A DNA stretch of 64,000 nt from Rhodanobacter sp. (GCA_040371205.1 AP031382.1:1547562-1611561), one strand, 5' to 3'. Shown: positions 36,595 to 46,799, counted from the stretch's first letter. Notes: generated by a model from the letters alone, not told the origin. Numbers and translations: made by a program.

Positions 36595-39500
36595 GGGAAA
36601 CTTCTCCGAGCTGCGGAACGGCGGTGGGCGCGTGCTGCTCGCGCCCGTGGACGATGCTGAAAATCACCGGGACGAACACCAGCGTGGAGCAGGTGGCGAA
36701 CAGCAGGCCGCCGATCGCGGCGATGCCCAGCGGCGAGTTCTGTTCGTGGCCCAGCGACATCGGCAGGAAACCGATGATCATGGCCAGTGCGGTCATGCAG
36801 ACCGGACGGAAGCGGGTGAAGCCGGCCTCCATGGCGGCCTTCATGGCGTCGCCATGTTCGGCCAGGCGCTCGCGGCAGAAGCTCACCACGAGGATGGAGT
36901 TGGCGGTGGCCACGCCCATGCACAGGATGGCGCCGGTCAACGCGGGCACCGACAGCGCGGTGTGGGTGACGAACAGGATCCACACGATGCCGGCCAGCGC
37001 GGAGGGCAGCGCGGTGATGATGACGAACGGGTCCAGCCAGGACTGGAAATTCACCACGATCAGCAGGTAGATCATCACCACCGCGCCGAGCAGGCCGAAC
37101 AGCAGGCCGCCGAACGCGTTGTTCATCGTGTGCACCTGTCCGCGCAAGGTGACCAGCGTGCCTTTCGGGCGGCTGCTGGCGAACTGGTTCAGCACCTTCT
37201 GCACATCGCCGGCCACGCCGCCGAGATCGCGGCCCTGCACTGCGGCGTAGATGTCGAAGGTGGGCAGGATGTTGTAGTGCGTGACCACCGCCGGGCTGGG
37301 CCCGCGGGTGAAGGTGGCGATGTTGCCCAGCACCTGGCTGTCCCTGCCGGCCGAGGCGGTGACCGGCAGGCGGAACAGGTCGGCCATCGAGTCCATCTTG
37401 TATTGCGGCGTCGCGGCGACCACCGCATAGGACACGCCGTTGTGCGGATCGAGCCAGAACACCGGCGCCACCTGCCCGGAGCCGGCCAGCGAGGCGACCA
37501 TGCTGTTGGTGACGTCGCGCTCGGTGATGCCCAGCGTGTCGGCGCGGATGCGGTTCACGTTGACGTTGATCTGCGGGTAGTTGGTGCTCTGCTGCAGGCG
37601 CACGTCGGCGATGCCGGGAATGTCGCGCAGCCTGCGCATGATCTTCGTCGCATAGGCCTCGTTCTCGGCGCTGTGGCGGCCGGTCACGGTGATGTCCAGC
37701 GGGGCGGGCGCGCCGAAGTTGAGGATCTGGCTGGTCATGTCGGCCGGCAGGAAGGAGAACGTCGTGCCTGGAAACTCCTGCGGCAACAACCGGCGCAGCT
37801 TCGCGACGTAGCCGGCGGTGGGCGAATGGTCCTCGCCGAGCACGATCTGGATGTCGCCGTCCTGCGGTCCGATCGAGCCGGTGTTGCTGTAGATCAGGTT
37901 GGTGTTGGACAGCGGCAGGCCGATGTTGTCGATGATCGTCTTGAGCTGGTCGGGCGGGATGACCTTGCGGATCGCCGCCTCGATGTGGTCGAACTCCGCG
38001 GCGGTCTCCTCGATGCGCGTGCCCATCGGCGCACGCACGTGCAGCGCGATGGCGCCCGCATCCACCGACGGGAAGAAGTCGCGGCCGAGGAAAGGCACCA
38101 GCGCGAACGAAGCCAGCACGAATGCGAGGAAGCCGGCCACGAAGGTCCAGCGCAGTTTCAACGCCGTCGCCAGCAGCGCGTAGTAGGTTTCGCGCACGAC
38201 GGTGAAGCGGTGTTCGAAGCCCTGCTGGAACCCCACCAGCCCGCGCACGAACCTGCCGTGGCCGCTCTTGTGGTGCTGGTCGCCCTCGTGATGGTTGAGC
38301 AGCGGGTTTTCCGGATGCGTGCCTTCGCCTTGCTCGGTGTGGTAGTTCTTCAACAGGTACATCGCCAATGTCGGCACCAGGGTGCGCGACAGCACGAACG
38401 AGGAAACCATCGCGAAGATCACCGCCAGCGCCATCGGACGGAACAGGAAGCCGGCGATGCCGTTGAGCATGAACATCGGCACGAACACGATGCAGATGCA
38501 CAGCAGCGAGACGAAGGCTGGCGTGACGATCTGCTTGGCGCCGTCCATGATCGCGACGCGCACTTCCTTGCCTTGTTCCATGTGCCAGTTGATGTTCTCG
38601 ATGGTCACCGTGGCGTCGTCCACCAGGATGCCCACGGCCAAAGCCAGGCCGCCCAGCGTCATCACGTTCAACGTCTGGCCGGATGCCGACAGCAGCGCGA
38701 TCGCCGACAGCACCGCGAGCGGGATCGACACCGCGATGATCACGGTGGAACGCCAACTGCCGAGGAACACCAGGATCATTACCGAAGTCAGCAGCGCGGC
38801 GATGATGCCCTCGCGCGCCACCGAGGTGACCGCATCCTTCACGAACACCGACTGGTCGGCGAGCTGTGAAATCTTCAGCGACTTCGGCATCGTCTCCTTG
38901 ATCAGCGGCAGCAGTTTCTTGACGCCCGCCACCACCGCCAGCGTCGAGGCGCTGCCGGTCTTCAGGATGGGCATCAGCACCGCGCGATGGCCGTCCACGC
39001 GTACCACGTTGTTCTGCGGCGGCGAGCCGTCGCGCACGTGCGCCACGTCGCCGATGGTGATGACGGCGCCGTTCACCGTCTTGATCGGCAGGTTGTTGAG
39101 CGCGGCGATCGCGACAGGGCTGTTGTTGAGCTGCACGTTGTACTCGTACGTGCCGATCTTGGCGGTGCCCACCGGGATGATCTGGTTTTGCGCCGCCAGC
39201 GCGTTCGCCACGTCCTGCGCCGACAGCCCCTTGGCGGCCAGCGCCTGCGGATCCAGGTCCAGCGTTACCTGGCGCTGCTTGCCGCCGTAGGGCGTGGGAA
39301 TCGCCACGCCGTTCACCGACACCAGGGTCGGGCGCACCTCGTTCTGCGCGATGTCGCGGATCTTCGCCTCGGACAGGCCCTTGCCGGAGAACGCCATCTG
39401 CAGCACCGGCACGGTGGATGCGTTGTAGTTGAGGATGGTGGGCGGGGTCATGCCCGGCGGCATCTGCTTCACCACCGTCTGCGAGATCGAAGTGACCTGC

Positions 39501-39823
39501 GCGGTGGCGGTGCGGATGTCGGTGCCCGGCTGGAAGAAGATCTTCACGATGCCTGCGCCGGGCAGCGACTGCGACTCGATGTGCTGGATGTTGTTGACCG
39601 CCGTGGTCAGTTGGCGCTCGTAGTAGTAGATCACGCGGCCGGACATCTGGTCCGGCGGCAAACCCTTGTACGACCACACCACGCCGATCACCGGAATGCC
39701 GATGTTCGGGAAGATGTCCGTCGGCGTGCGCAATGCGGCCAACGGACCGATGATCAGGATCACGATCGCCAGCACGATGAAGGTGAGCGGGCGCGCGAGC
39801 GCAATACGGACGAGGCCTAGCAT
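36584..39823 (-). CDS. RND efflux permease of the hydrophobe/amphiphile (HAE1-like) type
   Basis: Inner-membrane proton-driven drug/solute exporter; 1079 residues in the two-fold RND layout, with 12 membrane helices and two large periplasmic loops. The proton-relay pair is present in TM4 (ALAVGILVDDATVTIEN). An unusual His/Gly-rich segment (NHHEGDQHHKSGHGR) lies in the cytoplasmic linker between the two halves. The ATG at 39823 gives MLGLVRIALARPL, the normal start. Substrates cannot be read from the sequence. The same-strand QseBC-like system 267 bp upstream may regulate it. Confidence 0.92.
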   Translation of the reverse strand: MLGLVRIALARPLTFIVLAIVILIIGPLAALRTPTDIFPNIGIPVIGVVWSYKGLPPDQMSGRVIYYYERQLTTAVNNIQHIESQSLPGAGIVKIFFQPGTDIRTATAQVTSISQTVVKQMPPGMTPPTILNYNASTVPVLQMAFSGKGLSEAKIRDIAQNEVRPTLVSVNGVAIPTPYGGKQRQVTLDLDPQALAAKGLSAQDVANALAAQNQIIPVGTAKIGTYEYNVQLNNSPVAIAALNNLPIKTVNGAVITIGDVAHVRDGSPPQNNVVRVDGHRAVLMPILKTGSASTLAVVAGVKKLLPLIKETMPKSLKISQLADQSVFVKDAVTSVAREGIIAALLTSVMILVFLGSWRSTVIIAVSIPLAVLSAIALLSASGQTLNVMTLGGLALAVGILVDDATVTIENINWHMEQGKEVRVAIMDGAKQIVTPAFVSLLCICIVFVPMFMLNGIAGFLFRPMALAVIFAMVSSFVLSRTLVPTLAMYLLKNYHTEQGEGTHPENPLLNHHEGDQHHKSGHGRFVRGLVGFQQGFEHRFTVVRETYYALLATALKLRWTFVAGFLAFVLASFALVPFLGRDFFPSVDAGAIALHVRAPMGTRIEETAAEFDHIEAAIRKVIPPDQLKTIIDNIGLPLSNTNLIYSNTGSIGPQDGDIQIVLGEDHSPTAGYVAKLRRLLPQEFPGTTFSFLPADMTSQILNFGAPAPLDITVTGRHSAENEAYATKIMRRLRDIPGIADVRLQQSTNYPQINVNVNRIRADTLGITERDVTNSMVASLAGSGQVAPVFWLDPHNGVSYAVVAATPQYKMDSMADLFRLPVTASAGRDSQVLGNIATFTRGPSPAVVTHYNILPTFDIYAAVQGRDLGGVAGDVQKVLNQFASSRPKGTLVTLRGQVHTMNNAFGGLLFGLLGAVVMIYLLIVVNFQSWLDPFVIITALPSALAGIVWILFVTHTALSVPALTGAILCMGVATANSILVVSFCRERLAEHGDAMKAAMEAGFTRFRPVCMTALAMIIGFLPMSLGHEQNSPLGIAAIGGLLFATCSTLVFVPVIFSIVHGREQHAPTAVPQLGEVSHVA

Positions 39824-40090
39824 GTCGTGTTCCGGGGGAGGCGGGGCGGCGGCTCGGTTTGCGAGCAGCGCGGCATGCTGGCAGCGCATCCTTATGCGAA
39901 CCTTTTGGCCGCCTTCGGCAAGCGGAGGCGTTCATCGAACGGACGGTTTCAGATTTGGCCAGACAAGCGCGCACGTCGTCGATGCGTGCTGGCGACCGTC
40001 GGGTTACAGAGGCAAGGCAGAGTGCGGTTTCGGCCTAGCGGGACTGACGATGGCATCGGCGTGGCCTTGCCTTGCGGCAAGGAGCGGCCG

Positions 40091-41476
40091 TCAGGACGCG
40101 GTCTCCAGCGAAAACTCCAGCCGCACACGCAGGCCATGGCCGAACGGCGAATCGAGCAGGTCGATGCGTGCGTCATGCAGCTGGGCGGCGCGCCACACGA
40201 TGTTGAGGCCGACGCCGTAACCGCCAGCAGCGTCATGGGTTTCGCGGCGAAAGCGCTCGAATACCGCCTCGCGGTGTTCGCTCGGAATGCCCGGGCCGTC
40301 GTCGCTGATGTCGACGATGGCGGCGTCCGCGGTGCGGCTCAGCGCCACTTCTACCTGGCCGCCCTGCGGCACGTAGCGCATCGCGTTTTCGACGAGGTTG
40401 CGCAGCATCGCCGTCAGCGCCACTTCGTGTCCCGGCACGCAGAGCGGCGTACCGTCGTGCAGCAGGCTGAGCGAGATGTCCTTGTCGGCGATCAGCGGCG
40501 CCAATTCCTCGATCACCGAGGTGACGATGGCCGCCAGATCCTGCGGCGAACGATCTGCCGCTGCCGCACCTGCCTCGAGCTGCGCCATCCAGAGGATCTG
40601 TTCGATGCGTCGCGCCAGGCGGGAAGTGCCTTGCCTCGCACGCTCAAGCGCGGCCTGCGCCTCATCCGGGCTGCTGGCGATGGCGGCGCTGTCGAGATGC
40701 AGCATGGTGGCTGCCAGTGGCGTGCGCAGCTCGTGCGCCACGTCGGCGGTCATGCGTTTTTCGCGTTCGATGGCGTCTTCCAGTCGTTCGAGCTGGTGGT
40801 TGAGCGTGGCAATCAGCGGGCGGATTTCCCTGGGGGCCAGTTCGATGGCCACCGGCTTCCGGCTGCCCGGCGTCCGCTTGGCCAGTTGCCTGGTGAGCTG
40901 GTCGAGCGGAAGCAGGCCGCGGCGCACCGCCAGCAATGCCAACAATGCCAGCAACGGCAGGCCGATCAGCAACGGCAGTGCGTGCTCCAGCATCAGGTCG
41001 CGATCGATCTCCATGCGGTTGTCGTACCGCTCGCCGATGCGGATGTGCAGACCCGCGCGGTTCTTCACGGTGAAGGTGCGCCAGAGATAGCCATCCAGCC
41101 TGATCTTGCCGAAGCCGGTCTGCCCGGCGCGCGGGGCCGGCAGGTTGGCGAAGTTGGCAGTGCTCACGACGGGGCGGCCGTCGCGGCCGTAGACCTGAAA
41201 GCCGACATCGGGCTCGTAATTGTGCCGGTGCACGGCGACGATGAGGGCGCGGCCGATGTCGGCATCGGCCGCGATGGCGGCGTGGTCGGCGTTGGCGTCG
41301 CTGTATTCGATCAGCACGCCAAGCGTGCGCGCGGCCTCCGCGAGGCGGCCGTCGAGCAACTCGTTCATCTCGCGGCGCTCGCGCTGGTAGCTGATGACAC
41401 CCAGCGGGATGAGCACCGCCACCATCACCGCGATGATCAGCCAGGTGAGCCGGTGGCGGAGGCTGACCGGTTTCAT
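40091..41476 (-). CDS. QseC/PmrB-like sensor histidine kinase
   Basis: Membrane sensor kinase of 461 residues with two membrane helices (about 11-30 and 165-184) enclosing a periplasmic domain of about 130 residues (the 2CSK_N type usual for QseC). A HisKA domain follows with phosphoacceptor His248 in ADVAHELRTPLAA. The ATPase domain has LRNLVENAMRYVP (N box), ISDDGPGIP (G1) and GGYGVGLNIVWRA (G2). Ten bp after the response regulator gene, so co-transcribed. The signal is unknown; relatives sense cations, polymyxin or catechols. Confidence 0.92.
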   Translation of the reverse strand: MKPVSLRHRLTWLIIAVMVAVLIPLGVISYQRERREMNELLDGRLAEAARTLGVLIEYSDANADHAAIAADADIGRALIVAVHRHNYEPDVGFQVYGRDGRPVVSTANFANLPAPRAGQTGFGKIRLDGYLWRTFTVKNRAGLHIRIGERYDNRMEIDRDLMLEHALPLLIGLPLLALLALLAVRRGLLPLDQLTRQLAKRTPGSRKPVAIELAPREIRPLIATLNHQLERLEDAIEREKRMTADVAHELRTPLAATMLHLDSAAIASSPDEAQAALERARQGTSRLARRIEQILWMAQLEAGAAAADRSPQDLAAIVTSVIEELAPLIADKDISLSLLHDGTPLCVPGHEVALTAMLRNLVENAMRYVPQGGQVEVALSRTADAAIVDISDDGPGIPSEHREAVFERFRRETHDAAGGYGVGLNIVWRAAQLHDARIDLLDSPFGHGLRVRLEFSLETAS

Positions 41477-41486
41477 CCGGGCACGC

Positions 41487-42152
41487 TCATTTCGGCTCGC
41501 GCGGCAGCATGTAGCCGATGCCGCGCACGGTACGGATCGTTTCCGCGCTGAGCTTGCGCCGCAACCAGTGCACTTGCACCTCCAAGGCGTTGCCTTCCAC
41601 CGGGTTGTCCATGCCGTACACCGAATTTTCCAGCGTTTCGCGGTGCACGATGCGGCCGGCGCGTTCCATCAGCGCGCGCAACAGGGCGAATTCGCGGCGC
41701 GTCAACACGACCGCGGCGCCACGGAAGGTCACTTCGCCGGAAGCGAGATTCATCTGCAGGCCGCCGGCTTCGATGATGTTGTCGGCGAGGCCGCGCACGC
41801 GGCGGGTCAACGAACGGATGCGCGCCGACAGCTCGTCCAGGTGGAACGGCTTGACCAGATAGTCGTCGGCGCCGAGGTCGAGGCCGCGCACGCGGGCTTC
41901 GAGGCCGTCGCGCGCGGTCATCACCAGGATCGGCGTGCGGATGCCTTTGCGGCGTGCCTCGGCGAGCACGTCGAAACCGTCGCGGTCAGGCAGGCCGAGA
42001 TCGAGCAGCACCAGGTCGGCGCTCTGGTCGTCGAGACCAAGCATGGCTTCTCGGCCATTGCGCAACCACGTCACCGCGCAGGATTGCTGCACGAGCGCAT
42101 GGCGGATGGCTTCGCCGATTTCGGCATCGTCCTCGACCAGCATGATGTGCAT
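41487..42152 (-). CDS. OmpR-family response regulator (QseB/PmrA-like)
   Basis: 221 residues. The receiver domain has Glu7/Asp8/Asp9, phosphoacceptor Asp51 in LLDLGLPD and Lys101 in YLVKPF. The C-terminal winged helix (about 125-218) ends in the family signature RTVRGIGYML. First gene of the regulator-kinase pair. A TTAA-rich sequence just upstream is the only AT-rich patch there and could be its own operator. Confidence 0.93.
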   Translation of the reverse strand: MHIMLVEDDAEIGEAIRHALVQQSCAVTWLRNGREAMLGLDDQSADLVLLDLGLPDRDGFDVLAEARRKGIRTPILVMTARDGLEARVRGLDLGADDYLVKPFHLDELSARIRSLTRRVRGLADNIIEAGGLQMNLASGEVTFRGAAVVLTRREFALLRALMERAGRIVHRETLENSVYGMDNPVEGNALEVQVHWLRRKLSAETIRTVRGIGYMLPREPK

Positions 42153-42212
42153 GGGTGTGTCCGTGATGGTTGCGAGGGCATGGCTGCCGCATCGTGGCGG
42201 CGCAGGCTTACA

Positions 42213-42222
42213 TTAACCTTAA
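42213..42222. promoter_or_regulatory. TTAA direct-repeat site upstream of the QseB/PmrA-like regulator
   Basis: TTAACCTTAA, about 60 nt before the regulator ATG, resembles the closely spaced TTAA half-sites that PmrA/QseB/ColR-type regulators bind. It would allow autoregulation. Half-site spacing is shorter than the usual PmrA box, so the call is tentative. Confidence 0.35.
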
Positions 42223-42238
42223 GAGATCGCTGGAAACC

Positions 42239-42877
42239 TCAGTCCGCCGGGGTCTTGTCCTTGTAGCGGCAGAGGTCGCGGATCGCGCAGTTCGGGCAAT
42301 CCGGCTTGCGCGCCTTGCATACGTAGCGGCCATGCAGGATCAGCCAGTGATGCGCGTCCTGCTTGAATTCGGCGGGCACCGCCCTTTCGAGCTTGTCCTC
42401 CACCGCGCGCACGTCCTTGCCGGGCGCGAGCCCGGTGCGGTTGGCGACGCGGAAGATGTGCGTGTCCACCGCGATGGTGGGTTCGCCGAAGGCGGTGTTG
42501 AGCACCACGTTGGCGGTCTTGCGGCCCACGCCGGGCAGCGCTTCCAGCGCCTCGCGCGTGCGCGGCACCTCGCCGCCGTGCTGCTCGATCAGCATGCCGC
42601 ACAGCGCGATCACGTTCTTCGCCTTGGCGTTGAACAGGCCGATGGTGCTGATGTACTTCTTCAGCCTTTCCTCGCCGAGCTTGAGGATCGCCCGCGGCGT
42701 GTTGGCCACGGGGTAAAGCTTCTTCGTGGCCTTGTTCACGCCCACGTCGGTGGCCTGCGCGGACAGCACCACGGCCACCAGCAGCTCGAACGGCGTGGTG
42801 TAGGCGAGTTCGGTGGTGGGCTGCGGATTCAGTTCGCGCAGGCGCGTGAACAACTCGACCACGTCGGCGCGCTTCAT
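42239..42877 (-). CDS. nth: Endonuclease III
   Basis: DNA glycosylase/AP lyase that removes oxidised pyrimidines in base-excision repair. 212 residues. The helix-hairpin-helix ([13 protein letters not shown]) carries the catalytic lysine, followed by the catalytic Asp in AVDTHIFRV. The C-terminal 4Fe-4S cluster ligands show the exact C-x6-C-x2-C-x5-C spacing ([17 protein letters not shown]). It starts in the stop codon of the RnfB-type gene (ATGA); rsxB-nth adjacency is common in gammaproteobacteria. Confidence 0.97.
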   Translation of the reverse strand: MKRADVVELFTRLRELNPQPTTELAYTTPFELLVAVVLSAQATDVGVNKATKKLYPVANTPRAILKLGEERLKKYISTIGLFNAKAKNVIALCGMLIEQHGGEVPRTREALEALPGVGRKTANVVLNTAFGEPTIAVDTHIFRVANRTGLAPGKDVRAVEDKLERAVPAEFKQDAHHWLILHGRYVCKARKPDCPNCAIRDLCRYKDKTPAD

Positions 42878-43473
42878 GGCGTCCTGTCCTGCTTGGCGCG
42901 GGCGCGCGCTAGGGCGGCCAGCACGGGGTTGCTGGAAGCGCCCGCGTCGACGGTGGCCTTGCGTGCGGCGAGTTCCGCCTCGTGCGCGGCCGCCTCGCGT
43001 GCCAGCCGCGCTTCGCGATGCCGGAAGTGTTCGCGCGCCGCGTCCGCATGCGCCTGGTCGATCTGCGCCGGCGGCATCGGTTCCAGCACGATGCAATCGA
43101 CCGGGCAGGCCGGCACGCACAGCTCGCAGCCGGTGCAGTCGTCGGCCAGCACGGTATGCATCAGCTTGGCCGCGCCCACGATGGCATCCACCGGACATAC
43201 CTGGATGCACTTGGTGCAGCCGATGCATTCGTCCTCGATCACGCGCGCCAGCCTGCGGGGCTTCTCGATGCCGTTGGCGGGATTCAGCGGCAGTACGGGG
43301 CGATCCAGCAGCGCCGCCAGCTTGGCGATGCCCGCCGCGCCGCCGGGCGGGCACTGGTTGATCGGCGCCTCGCCGCATGCGATCGCTTCCGCGTAGGGGC
43401 GGCAACCGTGGTAGCCACACTGTTCGCACTGCGTCTGCGGCAGGAGCGCGTCGATGCGGTCGGCCAGCGACAT
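42874..43473 (-). CDS. rsxB: RnfB-type iron-sulfur protein, free-standing
   Basis: A 199-residue ferredoxin-like protein. The N-terminal Fe-S domain has Cys16, Cys19, Cys24 and Cys41 ([10 protein letters not shown] and NQCPPGG), and two 4Fe-4S ferredoxin motifs ([12 protein letters not shown] and [12 protein letters not shown]) follow. The N-terminal membrane helix of true RnfB/RsxB is absent and none of rsxA, C, D, G or E is nearby. A charged Ala/Arg/Glu-rich tail of about 55 residues ends the protein. It may serve as a soluble electron carrier, possibly for the Fe-S enzyme Nth or for SoxR reduction; this is inference. Confidence 0.85.
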   Translation of the reverse strand: MSLADRIDALLPQTQCEQCGYHGCRPYAEAIACGEAPINQCPPGGAAGIAKLAALLDRPVLPLNPANGIEKPRRLARVIEDECIGCTKCIQVCPVDAIVGAAKLMHTVLADDCTGCELCVPACPVDCIVLEPMPPAQIDQAHADAAREHFRHREARLAREAAAHEAELAARKATVDAGASSNPVLAALARARAKQDRTP

Positions 43474-43480
43474 CGCGTTG

Positions 43481-45574
43481 TCAGCGTACCGTGGCGCCCG
43501 GCTTCGCGCCCGCGTCGGCGTCGAGCAGGAACAGGTCGCTGCCGCCGTCGCCGGCGGAGAGGATCATGCCTTCGGACAGGCCGAAGCGCATCTTGCGTGG
43601 CGCGAGGTTGGCGATGAACACCACGTTGCGGCCGACCAGCTTGTCCGGCTCGCCGTAGGCGGCGCGGATGCCGGAGAAGATCTGCCGGGTACCCAGCGCG
43701 CCGGCGTCCAGTTCGAAGCGCAGCAGCTTGTCCGAGCCTTCCACGAACGCGCAGGCCAGCACCTTGCCCACGCGCAGGTCGAGCTTGGCGAAGTCGTCGA
43801 TGGCAATCGTGGCAGGTGCATCGGTGGATGCGGGGGCGGCGGCGGGCTTGGCGGTGTCGTTCACGGGTTTCTTCTTGGTGGGTTCGGCGGCAGGGGCGGG
43901 TGCGCCCAGCGAGTCCTTCGAGGCCTCGACCATCGCTTCGACCAGCTTGGGGTCGAGACGCGACAGCAGCGGCTCGAAGGCGTTGACGGTGTGGCCGTGC
44001 AGCGCGCTGCACGCATCGGCGAAGGTGGCGATGGGCGCGGCAAGGAAAGCTTCGGCGGCGGCCACGGTGGCGGGTACGATGGGCTTGAGCATGCCCGCGA
44101 GCAGGCGGAACGCGGCCAGCGCGAACGAGCACACCTGGTGCAGTTCGGCGCGTCGGGCGTCGTCCTTGGCCATCGTCCATGGCGCCTTCGCGGCGATGTG
44201 GCCGTTGACCCGGTCGGCCATCAGCACGAAGCGGCGGGTGAGTTCGGCGAATTCGCCGCCTTCGTACAGCGCCTCGATGCCTTCGTGGTGCGCGAGCAGC
44301 TCTTGCCACAGCGCGGCGTGTTCGGCGTCGAACGTGTCGGCGAGCTTGCCGCCGAAGAACTTCTGCACGAAGCCGGCGGTGCGGCTGGCGATGTTCACCC
44401 ACTTGCCGACCAGGTGCGAGTTGACGCGTTCCTCGAAGGCCTTGAGGTCGAGATCCACGTCCACCGGCGTGTCGTTGAGCAGGCTGGCGAAGTAGTAGCG
44501 CAGGTACTCGGGATTGAGCCCGCTGTCGAGGTAGGTGCGCGCCTGGATGAAGGTGCCGCGCGACTTGGACATCTTCGCGCCGTTCACCGTCAGGTAGCCG
44601 TTGACATGCAGCGCGGTGGGCGTGCGGAAGCCGGCGCCGTGCAGCATCGCCGGCCAGAACAGGCCGTGGAAGTTGATGATGTCCTTGCCGATGAAATGGT
44701 GCATCTCGGCGTTGCTGTTGGCGCCGAGATAGTCGTCGAACGTCAGGCCGGTGCGGTCGCACAGCGCCTTGAAGCTGGCGAGGTAGCCCACCGGCGCGTC
44801 CAGCCACACGTAGAAGAACTTGCCTGGCGCGTCGGGGATGGGGAAGCCGAAGTAGGGCGCGTCGCGCGAGATGTCCCAGTCGCGCAGGCCGCCGTCCAGC
44901 CATTCGCGCAGCTTGGCCGCCACGCCCGCGTTCGCCACCGGCTTGCCGTTCGAATACTTGCCGCCGAACCAGTCGCGCAGCAGGTTCTCGAACTTGCCCA
45001 GCTCGAAGAAGTAGTGCTCCGAATCCTTCAGCACCGGCGTGGCGCCCGACATCACCGAGGTCGGGTCGATCAGGTCGGTGGGCGCGTAGGTGGCGCCGCA
45101 GTTCTCGCAGTTGTCGCCGTACTGGTCGGGCGTGCCGCACTTGGGGCAGGTGCCCTTGATGTAGCGGTCGGGCAGGAACATCTGCTTCTCGGGGTCGAAC
45201 AACTGCTGGATGTCGCGGCGGGCGATGCAGCCCGCGTCGCGCAGCCGCGTGTAGATCAGCGAGGCCAGCTCGCGGTTCTCGTCCGAGTGCGTTGAATGGT
45301 AGTGGTCGAAAGCCACGCCGAAGGCGGCGAAATCCGCCTCATGGCCCTGGCGGATGCCCTCGATGTACACCTCGGGCGCCAGCCCGGCCTTTTCGGCAGC
45401 CAGCATGATCGGCGTGCCGTGCGCGTCGTCGGCGCAGACATAGGCCACCTCGTTGCCCATCATGCGCTGCGCCCGTACCCAGATGTCGGCCTGGATGTAG
45501 CCCAGCAGGTGGCCCATGTGCAGCGGGCCGTTGGCGTAGGGCAGGGCGTTGGTGACGAGCAGGCGGCGACTCAT
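43481..45574 (-). CDS. metG: Methionyl-tRNA synthetase
   Basis: Charges tRNA-Met; 697 residues. The HIGH motif is HMGH in [11 protein letters not shown], and the zinc knuckle CPKC...CENC near residue 145 places it in the MetG1 (E. coli) type. KMSKS is present (AKMSKSRG). A Lys/Pro/Ala-rich linker leads to the C-terminal EMAP/Trbp111 tRNA-binding domain (about 590-697, [15 protein letters not shown]). The ATG at 45574 gives [16 protein letters not shown]. The ribosome site is weak. Confidence 0.97.
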   Translation of the reverse strand: MSRRLLVTNALPYANGPLHMGHLLGYIQADIWVRAQRMMGNEVAYVCADDAHGTPIMLAAEKAGLAPEVYIEGIRQGHEADFAAFGVAFDHYHSTHSDENRELASLIYTRLRDAGCIARRDIQQLFDPEKQMFLPDRYIKGTCPKCGTPDQYGDNCENCGATYAPTDLIDPTSVMSGATPVLKDSEHYFFELGKFENLLRDWFGGKYSNGKPVANAGVAAKLREWLDGGLRDWDISRDAPYFGFPIPDAPGKFFYVWLDAPVGYLASFKALCDRTGLTFDDYLGANSNAEMHHFIGKDIINFHGLFWPAMLHGAGFRTPTALHVNGYLTVNGAKMSKSRGTFIQARTYLDSGLNPEYLRYYFASLLNDTPVDVDLDLKAFEERVNSHLVGKWVNIASRTAGFVQKFFGGKLADTFDAEHAALWQELLAHHEGIEALYEGGEFAELTRRFVLMADRVNGHIAAKAPWTMAKDDARRAELHQVCSFALAAFRLLAGMLKPIVPATVAAAEAFLAAPIATFADACSALHGHTVNAFEPLLSRLDPKLVEAMVEASKDSLGAPAPAAEPTKKKPVNDTAKPAAAPASTDAPATIAIDDFAKLDLRVGKVLACAFVEGSDKLLRFELDAGALGTRQIFSGIRAAYGEPDKLVGRNVVFIANLAPRKMRFGLSEGMILSAGDGGSDLFLLDADAGAKPGATVR

Positions 45575-46004
45575 GGGTGGCAATGGCTCGGCTGGGCTTG
45601 GAATGGCCGTCCATTATGGCATGCGGTCGATCTCCGCCCCCGGCGGGCCGCGATGGCCGGTGCGTGGCGCGGCGAAGCAATGCGCGCATCGTCATGGGCT
45701 TGGCGTGTGTGTCGGAATGCCGGCGCGCCTTGTTGACGCTGCCGGGTTCGCCGCGGCAAATCCTGGCTTCGAGCATCGCGGCGGCGGCTGCGGAAACGCC
45801 GTAAAACCGCATTCCCGGCGCCATTACGTTTCTTTACACGGCGCGATCCTTCGCCGCGGCGGTGGCTGGTCAGCTAATTGCTAGGAACTGGTTTGCGCGT
45901 GTTTCCGCCGGTGCCATTCGCCGCACGGATGAGGCCCGGCGTGACGGGGGCTGCCGGCGCATGCGGCGGCCTGACCGACAGTTCACCCCACAGGAGAACC
46001 CTCC
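45575..46004. other. 430-bp intergenic region between metG and a divergent gene
   Basis: Contains the promoters of metG (-) and of the downstream low-complexity gene (+). No credible gene, RNA or repeat was recognised. The short open frames on both strands lack coding character. Confidence 0.6.
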
Positions 46005-46736
46005 ATGACGATCAATTCCATAGCCGGCAACAATCCCTGGCTGACCCAGCTCAGCCAGGCCGCCAGCACCAGCACAACCGGGATCAGTACCCATGCGACC
46101 GGTCATCCGTCGCGGCCCGGCGGGTTGTTCGGCGCGATCTTCCAGGCCCTGTCGTCGCTGGGCGTGGGCAGCAGCACGGGCGCTTCGGGCAGCAGTTCCG
46201 GCAGCGCAGGCAGCAGCACGGCCGCCGCGGGCACGGCGTCCGCCTCGACGGCGCAGAATCCGCAGCAAGCGATGTCGGCGTTCATGCAGGCCTTGATGAG
46301 CGCCCTGCAGGCGCAGAACGCGCAAGCGGCCGGTACGGCGTCCACGGCTGCGGACGGCTCGGCCGCCGGCAGCGTGGTGGCCAGCGCATCGACCTCGGCG
46401 GCGACCAATGCAGCGGCCACGGGTACGGGGGCTGCCGGTCAGCGCGGCGGCCATCACCACCATCACGGCGGCGGACAGATGCAGAGCGACCTGCAGAGCC
46501 TGATCAGCGAGCTTTCCTCGACCGGCAGTACTTCGAATTCGACCGCGGCGTCGGCGTCCCCGACATCGGACAGTTCCGGCAGCGTGCTGGGATCCCTGGA
46601 GCAGAGTTTCCAGAACCTGGTCGGTTCGCTGGGCGGAGGCGCAAGCAGCGCCACACTCGCCAATTTCCTGCAGACGCTCTCGAACGGCCTGAGCGGTTCG
46701 GCCACATCCGGTTCGATGGTCAGCGCCCAGGTTTGA
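46005..46736 (+). CDS. Low-complexity Ser/Ala/Gly-rich protein with a histidine run, unknown
   Basis: A 243-residue protein with no recognisable family. AGGAG about 10 nt upstream supports the ATG. There is no signal peptide. About half of the residues are Ala, Ser, Gly or Thr. A central GQRGGHHHHHGGGQMQ segment (near 150) could bind metal. Helical islands NPQQAMSAFMQALMSALQAQ (near 90) and LGSLEQSFQNLVGSLG (near 200) are separated by Ser/Ala linkers. This island-plus-linker pattern is like secreted or surface proteins exported by non-Sec routes, but that is speculative. Confidence 0.75.
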   Translation: MTINSIAGNNPWLTQLSQAASTSTTGISTHATGHPSRPGGLFGAIFQALSSLGVGSSTGASGSSSGSAGSSTAAAGTASASTAQNPQQAMSAFMQALMSALQAQNAQAAGTASTAADGSAAGSVVASASTSAATNAAATGTGAAGQRGGHHHHHGGGQMQSDLQSLISELSSTGSTSNSTAASASPTSDSSGSVLGSLEQSFQNLVGSLGGGASSATLANFLQTLSNGLSGSATSGSMVSAQV

Positions 46737-46799
46737 CGGTAGCGGGCTGTGCTGTCCGCAAGGGCAGCGCGAGGGCGATGCCGGATCGGCCGAACGAAA

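Noticed and set aside
36341-38869. A long plus-strand frame opposite the RND permease
   Set aside because: Antisense shadow of a GC-rich gene, His/Arg/Gly-rich, with no ribosome site.
40065-40082. CCTTGC/GCAAGG inverted repeat after the QseC-like gene
   Set aside because: Short 6-bp arms without T tract; too weak to call a terminator.
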